Assembly: GCA_019634245.1 (NCBI GenBank)
Contig: JAHQVR010000349.1
Span: 1 to 14,868 of the forward strand
Length of the DNA stretch: 14,868 bases
Reading direction: 5' to 3'
Source of the DNA: Gammaproteobacteria bacterium
GTDB taxonomy: Bacteria; Pseudomonadota; Gammaproteobacteria; Granulosicoccales; Granulosicoccaceae
This document shows, in pieces, positions 7,940-14,848 of the stretch. The notes under the pieces were generated by a model. That model worked only from the letters and a program-made list of their open reading frames with translations. It made no database searches and was not told where the DNA came from. The translations under genes were made by a program, and so were the position numbers. Position 1 is the first letter of the stretch, and each line of letters begins with the position of its first letter.

Positions 7940-7973
7940 GACAGTCATCGGACCCATAGATCCGACGACTGTC
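7940..7973 (-). promoter_or_regulatory. 13-base-pair stem-loop between dctP and dctQ
   Basis: Arms 7940-7952 and 7961-7973 pair over 13 positions around an 8-base loop. The one non-Watson-Crick pair is G-U in minus-strand RNA but would be an A-C mismatch in plus-strand RNA, so the hairpin fits transcription in the dctP to dctQ direction. No U-run follows, so it is better read as an RNA-processing, stability or attenuation element than as a full terminator. Such elements can raise receptor mRNA over permease mRNA. Confidence 0.7.
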
Positions 7974-7983
7974 AGCGCTAACT

Positions 7984-8000
7984 GGCGCTAAGCAAGCGCC
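7984..8000 (-). promoter_or_regulatory. Short GC-rich stem-loop directly after dctP
   Basis: A perfect six-base-pair GC-rich stem (7984-7989 with 7995-8000) around a five-base loop sits seven bases beyond the dctP stop. It is not followed by a T-tract. With the larger hairpin at 7940-7973 it makes a tandem pair that probably protects or defines the 3' end of a dctP-containing message. Confidence 0.5.
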
Positions 8001-8007
8001 GCAGAGT

Positions 8008-8988
8008 TTATTTAGCCAATGCTTGGACTTTGCTAATCAAATCAGCGCCACCATCAACCGACGCAGCAAATTCATCATAGATAGGTTTAGATGCATCGAT
8101 AAACGCCTGCTTATCCGCTTCGTTCACCTCTACGCCACCATTTTTTAAATTTTCCAGAAGCTCCGTTTCCAATTGAGCAGCCATAGCATAGACAGCATCT
8201 TGAGATTCAGCGGCGGCAGCCATCAAATCGGCTTGCACATCTTCGGGTAATTTCGCGAAGTTCTTTGCCGACACTAAGACATACGCCGGAGTATACACAT
8301 GGCCTGTGATAGATAAATACTTTTGCACTTCTTGAAACTTTGCAGACCAGATTTGCGCGTACGGGTTTTCCTGACCGTCAATAACACCTGTTTTTAACGC
8401 TGTGAACACTTCGGAAAACGCCATGGGCGTGGGGTTTGCACCGTAGAGCTGGAACATTTTCACTCGCCACTCACCTTTTGGTGTTCGCAGCTTGATACCG
8501 GCTAGATCTTCTGGCACGTTGACGGCCCGAGTATTGTTGGTGATGTGTCGGAATCCATTTTCAAAATAGCTCAGAATTTTATAGCCATTGGCCTCGGCGG
8601 CGGCGTTAAAAACACTTTCACCCAGTTCGGCTTGAATTGCCTTCATATGCTCGCGAGATTGAACGATATACGGCATTTCAAACACACCAAACTCATCAGC
8701 AACCGATGACATCACAGAAGACGGCAATGCAAAAGTTACCTGGCCCAGCTTTAACTTTTGAAGTAACTCTTTATCTTTACCTAGCTGTGAAGACCCAAAC
8801 GCTTGTACCTCAGCGCGCTCGCCCAAACGAGCATTGGCATTTTTTACAAACTCATTAACAGAAGCTTCGAATAACGAGCCCGGGTTACCCACATGGCCGA
8901 ATTTCAGAATCAACTTTTCGGCCGACGCCTGTCCAGCCGTTACAGCCAGTGCAGCACCGAGTAGGGCTGCTGTTATCGTTCTTCTCAT
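8008..8988 (-). CDS. dctP: TRAP transporter substrate-binding protein, DctP
   Basis: Periplasmic solute receptor of the DctPQM transporter encoded here. It has 326 residues, a normal length. Residues 1-23 form a signal peptide ending ASA before EK. The mature protein begins LILKFGHVGNPGS, has FGSSQLGKDKELL at 64-76, and the segment GIKLRTPKGEW with R168, at the position of the conserved carboxylate-binding arginine of this family, followed by NPTPMAFSEVFTALKTG and VIDGQENP. A strong GAGGAG ribosome site precedes the ATG at 8988. Its family position suggests an organic acid ligand; the neighbouring CoA-transferase, hydroxyacid dehydrogenase and aminotransferase fit a carboxylate, perhaps a hydroxy- or amino-acid derivative. 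It is followed by two hairpins and dctQ. Confidence 0.95.
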   Translation of the reverse strand: MRRTITAALLGAALAVTAGQASAEKLILKFGHVGNPGSLFEASVNEFVKNANARLGERAEVQAFGSSQLGKDKELLQKLKLGQVTFALPSSVMSSVADEFGVFEMPYIVQSREHMKAIQAELGESVFNAAAEANGYKILSYFENGFRHITNNTRAVNVPEDLAGIKLRTPKGEWRVKMFQLYGANPTPMAFSEVFTALKTGVIDGQENPYAQIWSAKFQEVQKYLSITGHVYTPAYVLVSAKNFAKLPEDVQADLMAAAAESQDAVYAMAAQLETELLENLKNGGVEVNEADKQAFIDASKPIYDEFAASVDGGADLISKVQALAK

Positions 8989-9011
8989 GGTTTTCTTCTC
9001 CTCTTTAATTT

Positions 9012-9026
9012 GCCGAAGTTATCGGC
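9012..9026 (-). promoter_or_regulatory. Small hairpin between the aminotransferase gene and dctP
   Basis: GCCGA (9012-9016) and TCGGC (9022-9026) form a five-base-pair stem with a five-base loop in the 61-base gap between these genes. It has no T-tract and is short, so termination is unlikely; it may be a processing site or chance. The dctP ribosome site lies just downstream in the message. Confidence 0.3.
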
Positions 9027-9049
9027 TTAATCCGAAACAGTCATAAAGC

Positions 9050-10237
9050 CTACGCCGCCTTAGACTGCCCACGGGGTGTTGATTTCAAGTGATTTAAAGC
9101 AGCCTGAACACCACCGGATTGATGAGGTACATCGGCTAAATGCAATCCCATCTCAATACCGGCTAAAGTGCCTAATAACATCACATCACTAAAGTCGCCC
9201 AGGTGTCCGATCCGAAATACTCTGCCCTGAACTTTGGACAACCCATTACCGAGAGACATATTGCAATGCTCAAGAATCGTTGCACGTAACTGATCTGCAT
9301 CAATGCCATCGGGCACCCTAACAGCCGTAAGTACTGGAGAGCATTCAATGTCAAACTGACATTGCACCTCCAATCCCCATGCGGTTACCGCTGCACGGGT
9401 AGCCGCAGCATGCCGATGATGCCGGGCAAACACATTGTCCAAACCTTCCTCATGCAACATATCAATGGCTTCGGCCAGGCCAAACAATAAATTCGTGGCG
9501 GGTGTATAAGGAAAATATCCGCGTTGATTGGCCTCTATCATGTCTTGCCATTGCCAATACGCGTTTGGCAGTTTCGCCTTTTTGTTTGCAGCCAATGCTT
9601 TTTCACTGACTGCGTTAAACGATAGCCCGGGTGGCAACATCAAGCCTTTTTGCGATCCTGACACTGCCACATCGACTCCCCATTCATCGAAACGAAAGTC
9701 GGCGGAGGCTAAACCGGATATCGTATCCACCATCAACAACGCTGGGTGTTCAGCAGAATCGATGGCCTTTCGAATTTTGGCAATTTGTGAGGTTGCACCC
9801 GTAGAGGTTTCGTTGTGTACCACACAGACCGCTTTAATCGACTGTTTGGAATCAGCTCTTAGCGCTTGTTCGATTAAATCTGGGTCTGCGCCTCGCCGCC
9901 AGTCTGTTTCGATCAGTTCAGGCTGAAGTCCCAGCTTGACCGCCAGAGATTGCCAAAGCGCAGCGAAATGGCCGGTTTCGATCATCAACACGTTGTCACC
10001 AGGGCTCAGCGTATTGACAAGAGCTGCTTCCCAGGCGCCTGTGCCCGAAGCTGGATAGATAATGACCGGTTGCGATGTTTTGAAAATGGTTTGAATACCA
10101 CTGAGCACTCGATTGCCTAAATCAGCAAAGCCCGGCCCGCGATGGTCGATAACCGGGGTGTCAATCGCCCTAAGAATGCGGTCTGGAACCGCACTTGGGC
10201 CAGGAATCTGAAGGAAATGACGACCTGCTTGCCGCAT
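9050..10237 (-). CDS. Class V aminotransferase, serine/alanine-glyoxylate aminotransferase family
   Basis: PLP-dependent transaminase of the group that passes an amino group from serine, alanine, aspartate or ureidoglycine to a 2-oxoacid, usually glyoxylate. It has 395 residues, typical length. Signatures are IPGPSAVPDRILRA at 11-24, IDHRGPGF at 30-37, SGTGAWEAA at 64-72, D171 in MVDTISG (pyridine-nitrogen ligand), and the Schiff-base lysine K197 in SGSQKG. It is the first gene of the minus-strand operon, starting 35 bases from the divergent FAD/iron-sulfur dehydrogenase. That pairing suggests the dehydrogenase makes a 2-oxoacid, for example glyoxylate from glycolate, that this enzyme aminates. 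The aspartate-glyoxylate enzyme BhcA belongs to the same family, but no other genes of the beta-hydroxyaspartate cycle are present. The ATG at 10237 has only a weak upstream GGGG. Confidence 0.92.
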   Translation of the reverse strand: MRQAGRHFLQIPGPSAVPDRILRAIDTPVIDHRGPGFADLGNRVLSGIQTIFKTSQPVIIYPASGTGAWEAALVNTLSPGDNVLMIETGHFAALWQSLAVKLGLQPELIETDWRRGADPDLIEQALRADSKQSIKAVCVVHNETSTGATSQIAKIRKAIDSAEHPALLMVDTISGLASADFRFDEWGVDVAVSGSQKGLMLPPGLSFNAVSEKALAANKKAKLPNAYWQWQDMIEANQRGYFPYTPATNLLFGLAEAIDMLHEEGLDNVFARHHRHAAATRAAVTAWGLEVQCQFDIECSPVLTAVRVPDGIDADQLRATILEHCNMSLGNGLSKVQGRVFRIGHLGDFSDVMLLGTLAGIEMGLHLADVPHQSGGVQAALNHLKSTPRGQSKAA

Positions 10238-10256
10238 AACAGCACCCCGAAAGCAC

Positions 10257-10309
10257 TTGCCTAAAATGTATTATGAATTCATTATTAAGTTTTTCATCAC
10301 CCAATGCAA
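10257..10309. promoter_or_regulatory. Candidate face-to-face promoters in the divergent gap
   Basis: For the plus strand, TTGCCT (10257-10262), 17 bases, then CATTAT (10280-10285). For the minus strand, TTGCAT (10309 down to 10304), 17 bases, then AATAAT (10286 down to 10281). Each is a partial match. The two -10 elements abut, so one bound regulator could control both directions. If the plus-strand promoter is real, transcription starts near 10292, which would favour ATG 10309 over ATG 10273 for the dehydrogenase. Very tentative. Confidence 0.25.
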
Positions 10310-13239
10310 TGAAAAATGACAACCTCAGCGAACTAGCGCAAAAGCTCAAGGCGCATGTGGCGGGCGATGTCTGGGTAGATGTGTTCAACCGCGGTCGCTA
10401 CGCGACCGATGCATCTATCTATCAGATGATGCCCGGCGCCGTGGTGGCCCCCAAAAAACTGGAAGACCTGCCAGCGATCCTGACGATGGCCGCTGAGCAC
10501 GAAGTTCCTATTACACCACGCGGTGGTGGCACCTCTCAGTGCGGCCAAACCGTCAACCACGGTTTAGTCGTCGACAATTCAAAGTATCTGAATGGATTGT
10601 TGGAACTGGATGTCGAGAACAAAACCTGCAAGGTGCAACCTGGCATTGTGCTGGATGACCTCAATCGTTTGTTAAAGCCGTACGGACTGTGGTTTCCGGT
10701 GGATGTCTCAACGGCTTCTCGAGCAACCATCGGCGGCATGGCGGCCAACAATTCGTGTGGCCAACGATCCATTCATTATGGAACTATGCGTCACAACGTC
10801 CATTCGATAGAGGCCGTCTTAGCGACAGGAGAGGTGCTGCAATTCGGTGAGACTCCTACCAACTTATCAGGATTGACCGGAGAGAAACGCTCACTCGCAG
10901 ACGATCTTTTCAGTTTAGGCAGACAGAACGCTGACACGATCGCTGATCGCTTTCCAAACGTGTTAAGACGAGTGGGTGGATACAACATCGATGCTCTTAC
11001 ACCCAATGGGGCTACCCACAATCTTGCGCATTTATTAGTGGGATCTGAAGGTACGCTCGCCTACTCTACGGCTATTGACCTGAAGTTATGGCCACTGCCT
11101 GGACAACGGGTGCTTGGCGTGTGTCACTTTCCCAGTTTCTACCAAGCCATGGATGCCACACAACATCTAGTTGAGCTTGGACCACATGCCGTAGAGCTCG
11201 TGGACAACACCATGATCTCACTTGCACGAGATATCGATCTTTATAAGAGTTCAGTCGCAGAATTTGTGCAGGGCGATCCAGCCGCCATATTGTTGGTGGA
11301 ATTTGCGTTTGAAACACAAGATCAGAATCTTACCCATTTGAAATTACTTCACGAACGAATGGGGGACTTGGGTTTTAGCTGGCACGGTCAAGACAAACAC
11401 TGGGGAGGGGTGGTGGATGCTATCGACCCTGCACTGCAGGCCCGAATTGGCGAGGTTCGAAAGGCTGGTCTGAACATCATGATGTCAATGAAAACTGAAG
11501 GTAAACCGGTGTCTTTTGTCGAGGACTGTGCCGTTGAATTACCCGATCTAGCCGAATTTACAGCAGGCTTAACTGACGTCTTTGAAAAACACAGCACACC
11601 GGGCACTTGGTATGCCCATGCATCAGTGGGCTGCCTGCATGTTCGCCCAGTTTTAAACATGAAACTTGAAAAAGACGCCGAAACGATGCGCGAGATCGCT
11701 GAAGAAGCGTTTGATCTAGTACTCAAATACAAAGGTTCACATTCCGGAGAACATGGCGATGGCATATCCCGCTCCGAATTTCATACCAAAATGTTTGGTG
11801 CACAGATGGTCTCGTTGTTCGAAACTATCAAGCACCGTTTCGATCCGACCAACCTCTTTAATCCCGGAAAAATCGTTCACGCACCTCGCATGAACGACCG
11901 CACCCTATTTCGTTATCCACCTAATTATCAGGTTACAAAGATACAGCAGGTGCTGGATTGGTCGGAATGGACCGGCGCCAACGGTGGGCTTCAAGGCGCT
12001 ATTGAAATGTGCAATAACAATGGTGCCTGTCGCAAACTAAAAGGGGGTGTCATGTGCCCCTCCTATAGGGTCACTAGAGATGAAAAAGATGTCACCAGAG
12101 GTAGAGCCAATACCCTGCGCTTGGCCATGTCCGGGCAACTCGGAGAGAATGCGCTAAGCTCCAACGAAATGCTCCAGACGATGAAGTTGTGTGTGTCGTG
12201 CAAAGCGTGCAAACGCGAGTGCCCCACCGGTGTGGATATGGCGCGCATGAAAATTGAAGTCATGGCTGCGCGCGCGCGTTCTCACGGGCACAGCTTGCAA
12301 GACAAATTGATCGCCCACCTGCCCCGCTACGCACCTTGGGTGTCGCGTTTGAGATGGCTGGCAAACCTGCGTAACACACTACCTGGTATGGCTCGGCTCA
12401 CCCAATCGATTACCGGATTTTCCGCCGAACGAAAGTTACCTACATGGGCCCACAAACCGTTTCTTGAGCATCAACCTTCTGGTGACGGATCACGTGATGT
12501 CGTGTTACTGGCTGATTCTTTCAATCGATGGTTTGAACCTGACAATTTACGAGCGGCGCGAACTGTTTTAACCGCGGCAGGCTACCGGGTTCATGTAGCA
12601 CAGCTACCGGGACAAAGAAATCTTTGCTGTGGACGAACCTATCTTGCTACCGGCATGGTCGAGCAAGCAAAAAGTGAAGCCACACGAATGGTGCAAGCAC
12701 TATTGCCCTGGGCCCAATCTGATGTTCCGATTGTCGGCCTTGAGCCCAGTTGTCTACTAACCTTACGGGACGAATATAAGGTGTTAATTCCGGGTGACGA
12801 TACCAAACTGGTGGCCAGCAAGGCATTCATGCTGGAAGAACTGATTATGCGTGATAACAATGCCGGCACATTAGATTGGACACTCGCAGCGCCCGCCAAA
12901 ACCGCTTTGGTGCATGGTCACTGTCACCAAAAGGCCATGGATACCTTTAGTGTAGTGCCTCAAACACTCGGTTTGATCCCGGGGATGTCGGTTGAAGCGA
13001 TCGAATCTAGTTGTTGTGGAATGGCAGGCTCGTTCGGGTATGGAAGCGATACCATCGAAACATCATTAAAAATGGCTGAACTGGATCTACTGCCTGCCGT
13101 ACGCAGCGCAAAGGCCGACACTCTGATTGTTGCGGATGGCACTTCCTGCAGACATCAAATTGTTGATGGCACTGAACGAGAGGCGCTTCATGTAGCACAA
13201 GTGCTAGCGATGGCTATCAAAAAAGGACAGAAACACTGA
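10273..13239 (+). CDS. FAD-binding and (Fe-S)-binding D-2-hydroxyacid dehydrogenase (GlcD-GlcF-type fusion)
   Basis: Oxidises a D-2-hydroxyacid (glycolate, D-lactate or D-2-hydroxyglutarate type) to the 2-oxoacid and passes electrons through iron-sulfur clusters towards the respiratory chain. The 988 residues form an FAD-binding domain at about 50-275 (TPRGGGTSQCGQ at 81-92, GSEGTLAYSTA near 258), an FAD-oxidase C-terminal domain at about 280-535 (EHGDG at 493-497, NPGK at 530-533), a ferredoxin-like domain (C580, C586, C595; then C640, C643, C646, C650) and two CCG domains (C785-C786 with C827; C914-C915 with C884). The first cluster motif is Cx5Cx8CP instead of CxxCxxCxxxCP, as I recall for YdiJ-like members. 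It corresponds to GlcD joined to GlcF with no GlcE. No Shine-Dalgarno sequence decides between ATG 10273 and ATG 10309. The regulator and GlcG-like genes follow on the same strand. Confidence 0.93.
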   Translation: MNSLLSFSSPNAMKNDNLSELAQKLKAHVAGDVWVDVFNRGRYATDASIYQMMPGAVVAPKKLEDLPAILTMAAEHEVPITPRGGGTSQCGQTVNHGLVVDNSKYLNGLLELDVENKTCKVQPGIVLDDLNRLLKPYGLWFPVDVSTASRATIGGMAANNSCGQRSIHYGTMRHNVHSIEAVLATGEVLQFGETPTNLSGLTGEKRSLADDLFSLGRQNADTIADRFPNVLRRVGGYNIDALTPNGATHNLAHLLVGSEGTLAYSTAIDLKLWPLPGQRVLGVCHFPSFYQAMDATQHLVELGPHAVELVDNTMISLARDIDLYKSSVAEFVQGDPAAILLVEFAFETQDQNLTHLKLLHERMGDLGFSWHGQDKHWGGVVDAIDPALQARIGEVRKAGLNIMMSMKTEGKPVSFVEDCAVELPDLAEFTAGLTDVFEKHSTPGTWYAHASVGCLHVRPVLNMKLEKDAETMREIAEEAFDLVLKYKGSHSGEHGDGISRSEFHTKMFGAQMVSLFETIKHRFDPTNLFNPGKIVHAPRMNDRTLFRYPPNYQVTKIQQVLDWSEWTGANGGLQGAIEMCNNNGACRKLKGGVMCPSYRVTRDEKDVTRGRANTLRLAMSGQLGENALSSNEMLQTMKLCVSCKACKRECPTGVDMARMKIEVMAARARSHGHSLQDKLIAHLPRYAPWVSRLRWLANLRNTLPGMARLTQSITGFSAERKLPTWAHKPFLEHQPSGDGSRDVVLLADSFNRWFEPDNLRAARTVLTAAGYRVHVAQLPGQRNLCCGRTYLATGMVEQAKSEATRMVQALLPWAQSDVPIVGLEPSCLLTLRDEYKVLIPGDDTKLVASKAFMLEELIMRDNNAGTLDWTLAAPAKTALVHGHCHQKAMDTFSVVPQTLGLIPGMSVEAIESSCCGMAGSFGYGSDTIETSLKMAELDLLPAVRSAKADTLIVADGTSCRHQIVDGTEREALHVAQVLAMAIKKGQKH

Positions 13240-13276
13240 GTCATCATTTTTATAAAAAAATTGACCAAATGAAACC

Positions 13277-13296
13277 GTACATTTATTAAGGTGTAC
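13277..13296 (+). promoter_or_regulatory. Inverted repeat over the gntR-family ribosome site, possible autoregulatory operator
   Basis: GTACA (13277-13281), ten bases, TGTAC (13292-13296): perfect five-base arms ending three bases before the regulator's ATG and enclosing its AAGG ribosome site. Half-site spacing of one DNA turn fits a dimeric regulator. TTGACC (13261-13266) with TATTAA 17 bases later (13284-13289) is a possible promoter, but it would give an almost leaderless message, so I trust it less. The same repeat is not seen in the gap at 10238-10272. Confidence 0.35.
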
Positions 13297-13298
13297 CC

Positions 13299-14000
13299 AT
13301 GAGCACACTTAACAAACTGACTTCGATTAAGCGATCCTCACTTCACGAGGAGCTTACAGACCGGTTGCGCGACATGATCATAGAAGGTGTTCTAGAGGCC
13401 GGTCAAAAAGTGCCCGAACGTGAATTGTGCGAGAGGCTCGGTGTTTCGCGCACGCCCATGCGAGAAGCTTTAAAAGTGTTAGCAGCCGATGGCTTACTCA
13501 CACTCCAGCCGAATCGTGGCGCTCGAGTGCGGGCAATAACTTTAGACGAACTGGAAGACGTTTTCCCTTTGATGGGCGCTCTAGAAGCATTGGCTGGTGA
13601 GCTTGCGTGTAAAAACATCACCAGCAAACAGTTACAATCAGTGCGTAAATCCCATAAAGCTATGCTTAACTGTTTTGAATCAGCTGATATGCCCGGCTAC
13701 TTTCGCTACAATCAAAAAATACACGAAGCCATTCTCGATGCGGCTGGCAACCAAACACTAACCGATACCTATCGCTCGCTCGCTGTGCGAGTGAGACGAG
13801 CACGCTATCTGGCGAATATGAGCCAAGAACGCTGGCAAGCAGCCGTTGAAGAACATGAAAAAATCTTAGAGGCGCTCGACGCTAAAAATGGCAAAGAACT
13901 TTCCTCAATTTTAAAAACCCATTTAGAGAACAAGTTCGACACGGTAAGGCAATGGATCTTGAGCCAACAGGAAGCCACATCAAATCAAGGCAGTGCTTGA
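13299..14000 (+). CDS. GntR-family transcriptional regulator, FadR subfamily with FCD domain
   Basis: DNA-binding regulator controlled by a small ligand, usually an organic acid. The 233 residues comprise an N-terminal winged helix at about 12-80 (LRDMIIEGVLEAGQKVPE; recognition region LGVSRTPMREALKVL) and an all-helical FCD ligand domain at about 85-220. The FCD metal site is visible as N138, H142 in YNQKIHEA, H186 in EEHEKIL and H208 in KTHLENKF. AAGG seven bases before the ATG is a good ribosome site. It sits 59 bases after the dehydrogenase and before the GlcG-like gene, so it is the likely regulator of both divergent blocks, much as GlcC (same family) controls glycolate genes. The effector is probably the substrate or an early intermediate. 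Confidence 0.94.
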   Translation: MSTLNKLTSIKRSSLHEELTDRLRDMIIEGVLEAGQKVPERELCERLGVSRTPMREALKVLAADGLLTLQPNRGARVRAITLDELEDVFPLMGALEALAGELACKNITSKQLQSVRKSHKAMLNCFESADMPGYFRYNQKIHEAILDAAGNQTLTDTYRSLAVRVRRARYLANMSQERWQAAVEEHEKILEALDAKNGKELSSILKTHLENKFDTVRQWILSQQEATSNQGSA

Positions 14001-14057
14001 GCCAAGAGTAGCTACCGCTAGTTATTTCCCGATAACCCACAACAGAGCAATTAATCA

Positions 14058-14489
14058 ATGGAACTTTCACTGGCAAGTGCAAAAAACATCATCGCCAATG
14101 CATGGATAGAACAAGAAAAACTGGGACTCAAACCACTTGCCATTGTGGTGCTGAGTGCAACAGGCAACATACGCGCAAGCGAAAGCCAAGATGGCACCAG
14201 TGCACTTCGACCTAAAATCGCGCATGGCAAAGCATTTGGCGCGTACTCTCTGGGTTTGGGTTCACGTGCTTTGTTCGAGCGCGCCAAGGTAGAGCCCTTT
14301 TTTATTCAATCCATGAATTCACTCTGTGAAGGTGCCTTAGTGCCCGTCCCAGGTGGGGTACTGGTCCGATCCACCGACGGCGACTTAATTGGCGCTGTGG
14401 GTATTACTGGCGACACATCCGACAACGACGAAAAATGTGCAAAAGCCGCTATCGAAGCGGCCGGTTTCGTTGCAGATACCGGAGGCTAG
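14058..14489 (+). CDS. GlcG/HbpS-like (haem-degrading domain, DUF336) family protein
   Basis: Small single-domain protein of the GlcG/HbpS family: 143 residues, the typical length. Family features are the alternating strand PLAIVVLSATGNIRA at 26-40, DGTSALRPKIAHGKAFGA at 45-62, PGGVLVRSTDGDLIGAVGITG at about 98-118, and the closing DNDEKCAKAAIEAAG. Members include GlcG of glycolate operons and haem-binding HbpS; the biochemical role of GlcG is not well defined. No signal peptide is seen, so it is probably cytoplasmic. It lies 57 bases after the regulator without a clear Shine-Dalgarno sequence. Its presence next to a GlcD-GlcF fusion supports a glycolate-like hydroxyacid theme, though GlcG-like proteins occur in many catabolic clusters. 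An inverted repeat overlaps its stop codon. Confidence 0.9.
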   Translation: MELSLASAKNIIANAWIEQEKLGLKPLAIVVLSATGNIRASESQDGTSALRPKIAHGKAFGAYSLGLGSRALFERAKVEPFFIQSMNSLCEGALVPVPGGVLVRSTDGDLIGAVGITGDTSDNDEKCAKAAIEAAGFVADTGG

Positions 14490-14514
14490 TTAGCTCACCC
14501 AAACTGGGCTAACT
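14488..14514 (+). repeat. Inverted repeat overlapping the stop of the GlcG-like gene
   Basis: AGTTAGC (14488-14494) and GCTAACT (14508-14514) are perfect complements around 13 bases, within which CC and GG could extend the stem after a bulge. It may mark the message end, but no T-tract follows, so it is not a standard intrinsic terminator. Confidence 0.4.
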
Positions 14515-14591
14515 GGCTGTTGGTGGCGGCCTGGCCAACCTCCATTGGCAGGGGCTACTGGCGCCTTGGGCTCGGCAGTTGGAATTTATTC

Positions 14592-14612
14592 GACCGTAGC
14601 GGAGGCTCGGTC
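14592..14612 (+). repeat. Hairpin with GGAG loop
   Basis: GACCG-T-AGC (14592-14600) pairs with GCTCGGTC (14605-14612) over eight base pairs with a single bulged T and the loop GGAG. The following bases (AGGGCG) are not T-rich, so it is not a normal terminator. Function unknown. Confidence 0.4.
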
Positions 14613-14727
14613 AGGGCGTTCGGTGAGTCTAACAACACTCAGTTAGGTCAGTTGTAGGGCGCTAATGACTTATCAAAGAGCGTCACCCCATTGACATGCA
14701 CCATTTCTGAGCAGACTCCGCGCCCGC

Positions 14728-14827
14728 TGGATAGGCATACTAGAAAAGTGTTTGATTTTTGATCTCCGAAGAACCACCTGAGCGCATATGGGGCAGTATC
14801 CACGCCACCCCTTGGCATGCCTATCCA
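14728..14827. repeat. 11-base perfect inverted repeat bracketing a 78-base interior
   Basis: The left arm is 14728-14738 (TGGATAGGCAT) and the right arm 14817-14827 is its exact reverse complement. The interior has further short complementarities: GCCA/TGGC at 14804-14816, and TATCC at 14797-14801, which could also pair with the left arm. This could be the closing stem of a structured RNA of about 100 bases, or the ends of a tiny element. No target-site duplication is evident beside the arms. Confidence 0.5.
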
Positions 14828-14848
14828 TCTAATTAGAAGACTACTGAT

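Noticed and set aside
9050..10237. Aminotransferase as BhcA of the beta-hydroxyaspartate cycle
   Set aside because: It is in the same broad family, but bhcB, bhcC and bhcD are absent from the window and its N-terminal region differs from what I recall of BhcA.
14627..14648. Integron attC-like site (GTCTAAC followed by GTTAGGT)
   Set aside because: Both core-like heptamers match the degenerate consensus, but only eight bases separate them; attC sites need roughly 57 or more with paired inner boxes, and no integrase or cassette gene is near.
14490..14657. Open frame continuing in phase after the GlcG-like stop codon
   Set aside because: It has no ATG, is unusually tryptophan-rich and overlaps hairpins; the family length is complete at the stop, so readthrough or frameshift is not supported.
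14691..14696. Perfect -35 box TTGACA
   Set aside because: No -10-like sequence occurs 16-18 bases downstream.
14648..14818. 56-codon minus-strand reading frame
   Set aside because: No recognisable family and no good ribosome site; its start lies in an inverted-repeat arm. It is probably chance, though not excluded.
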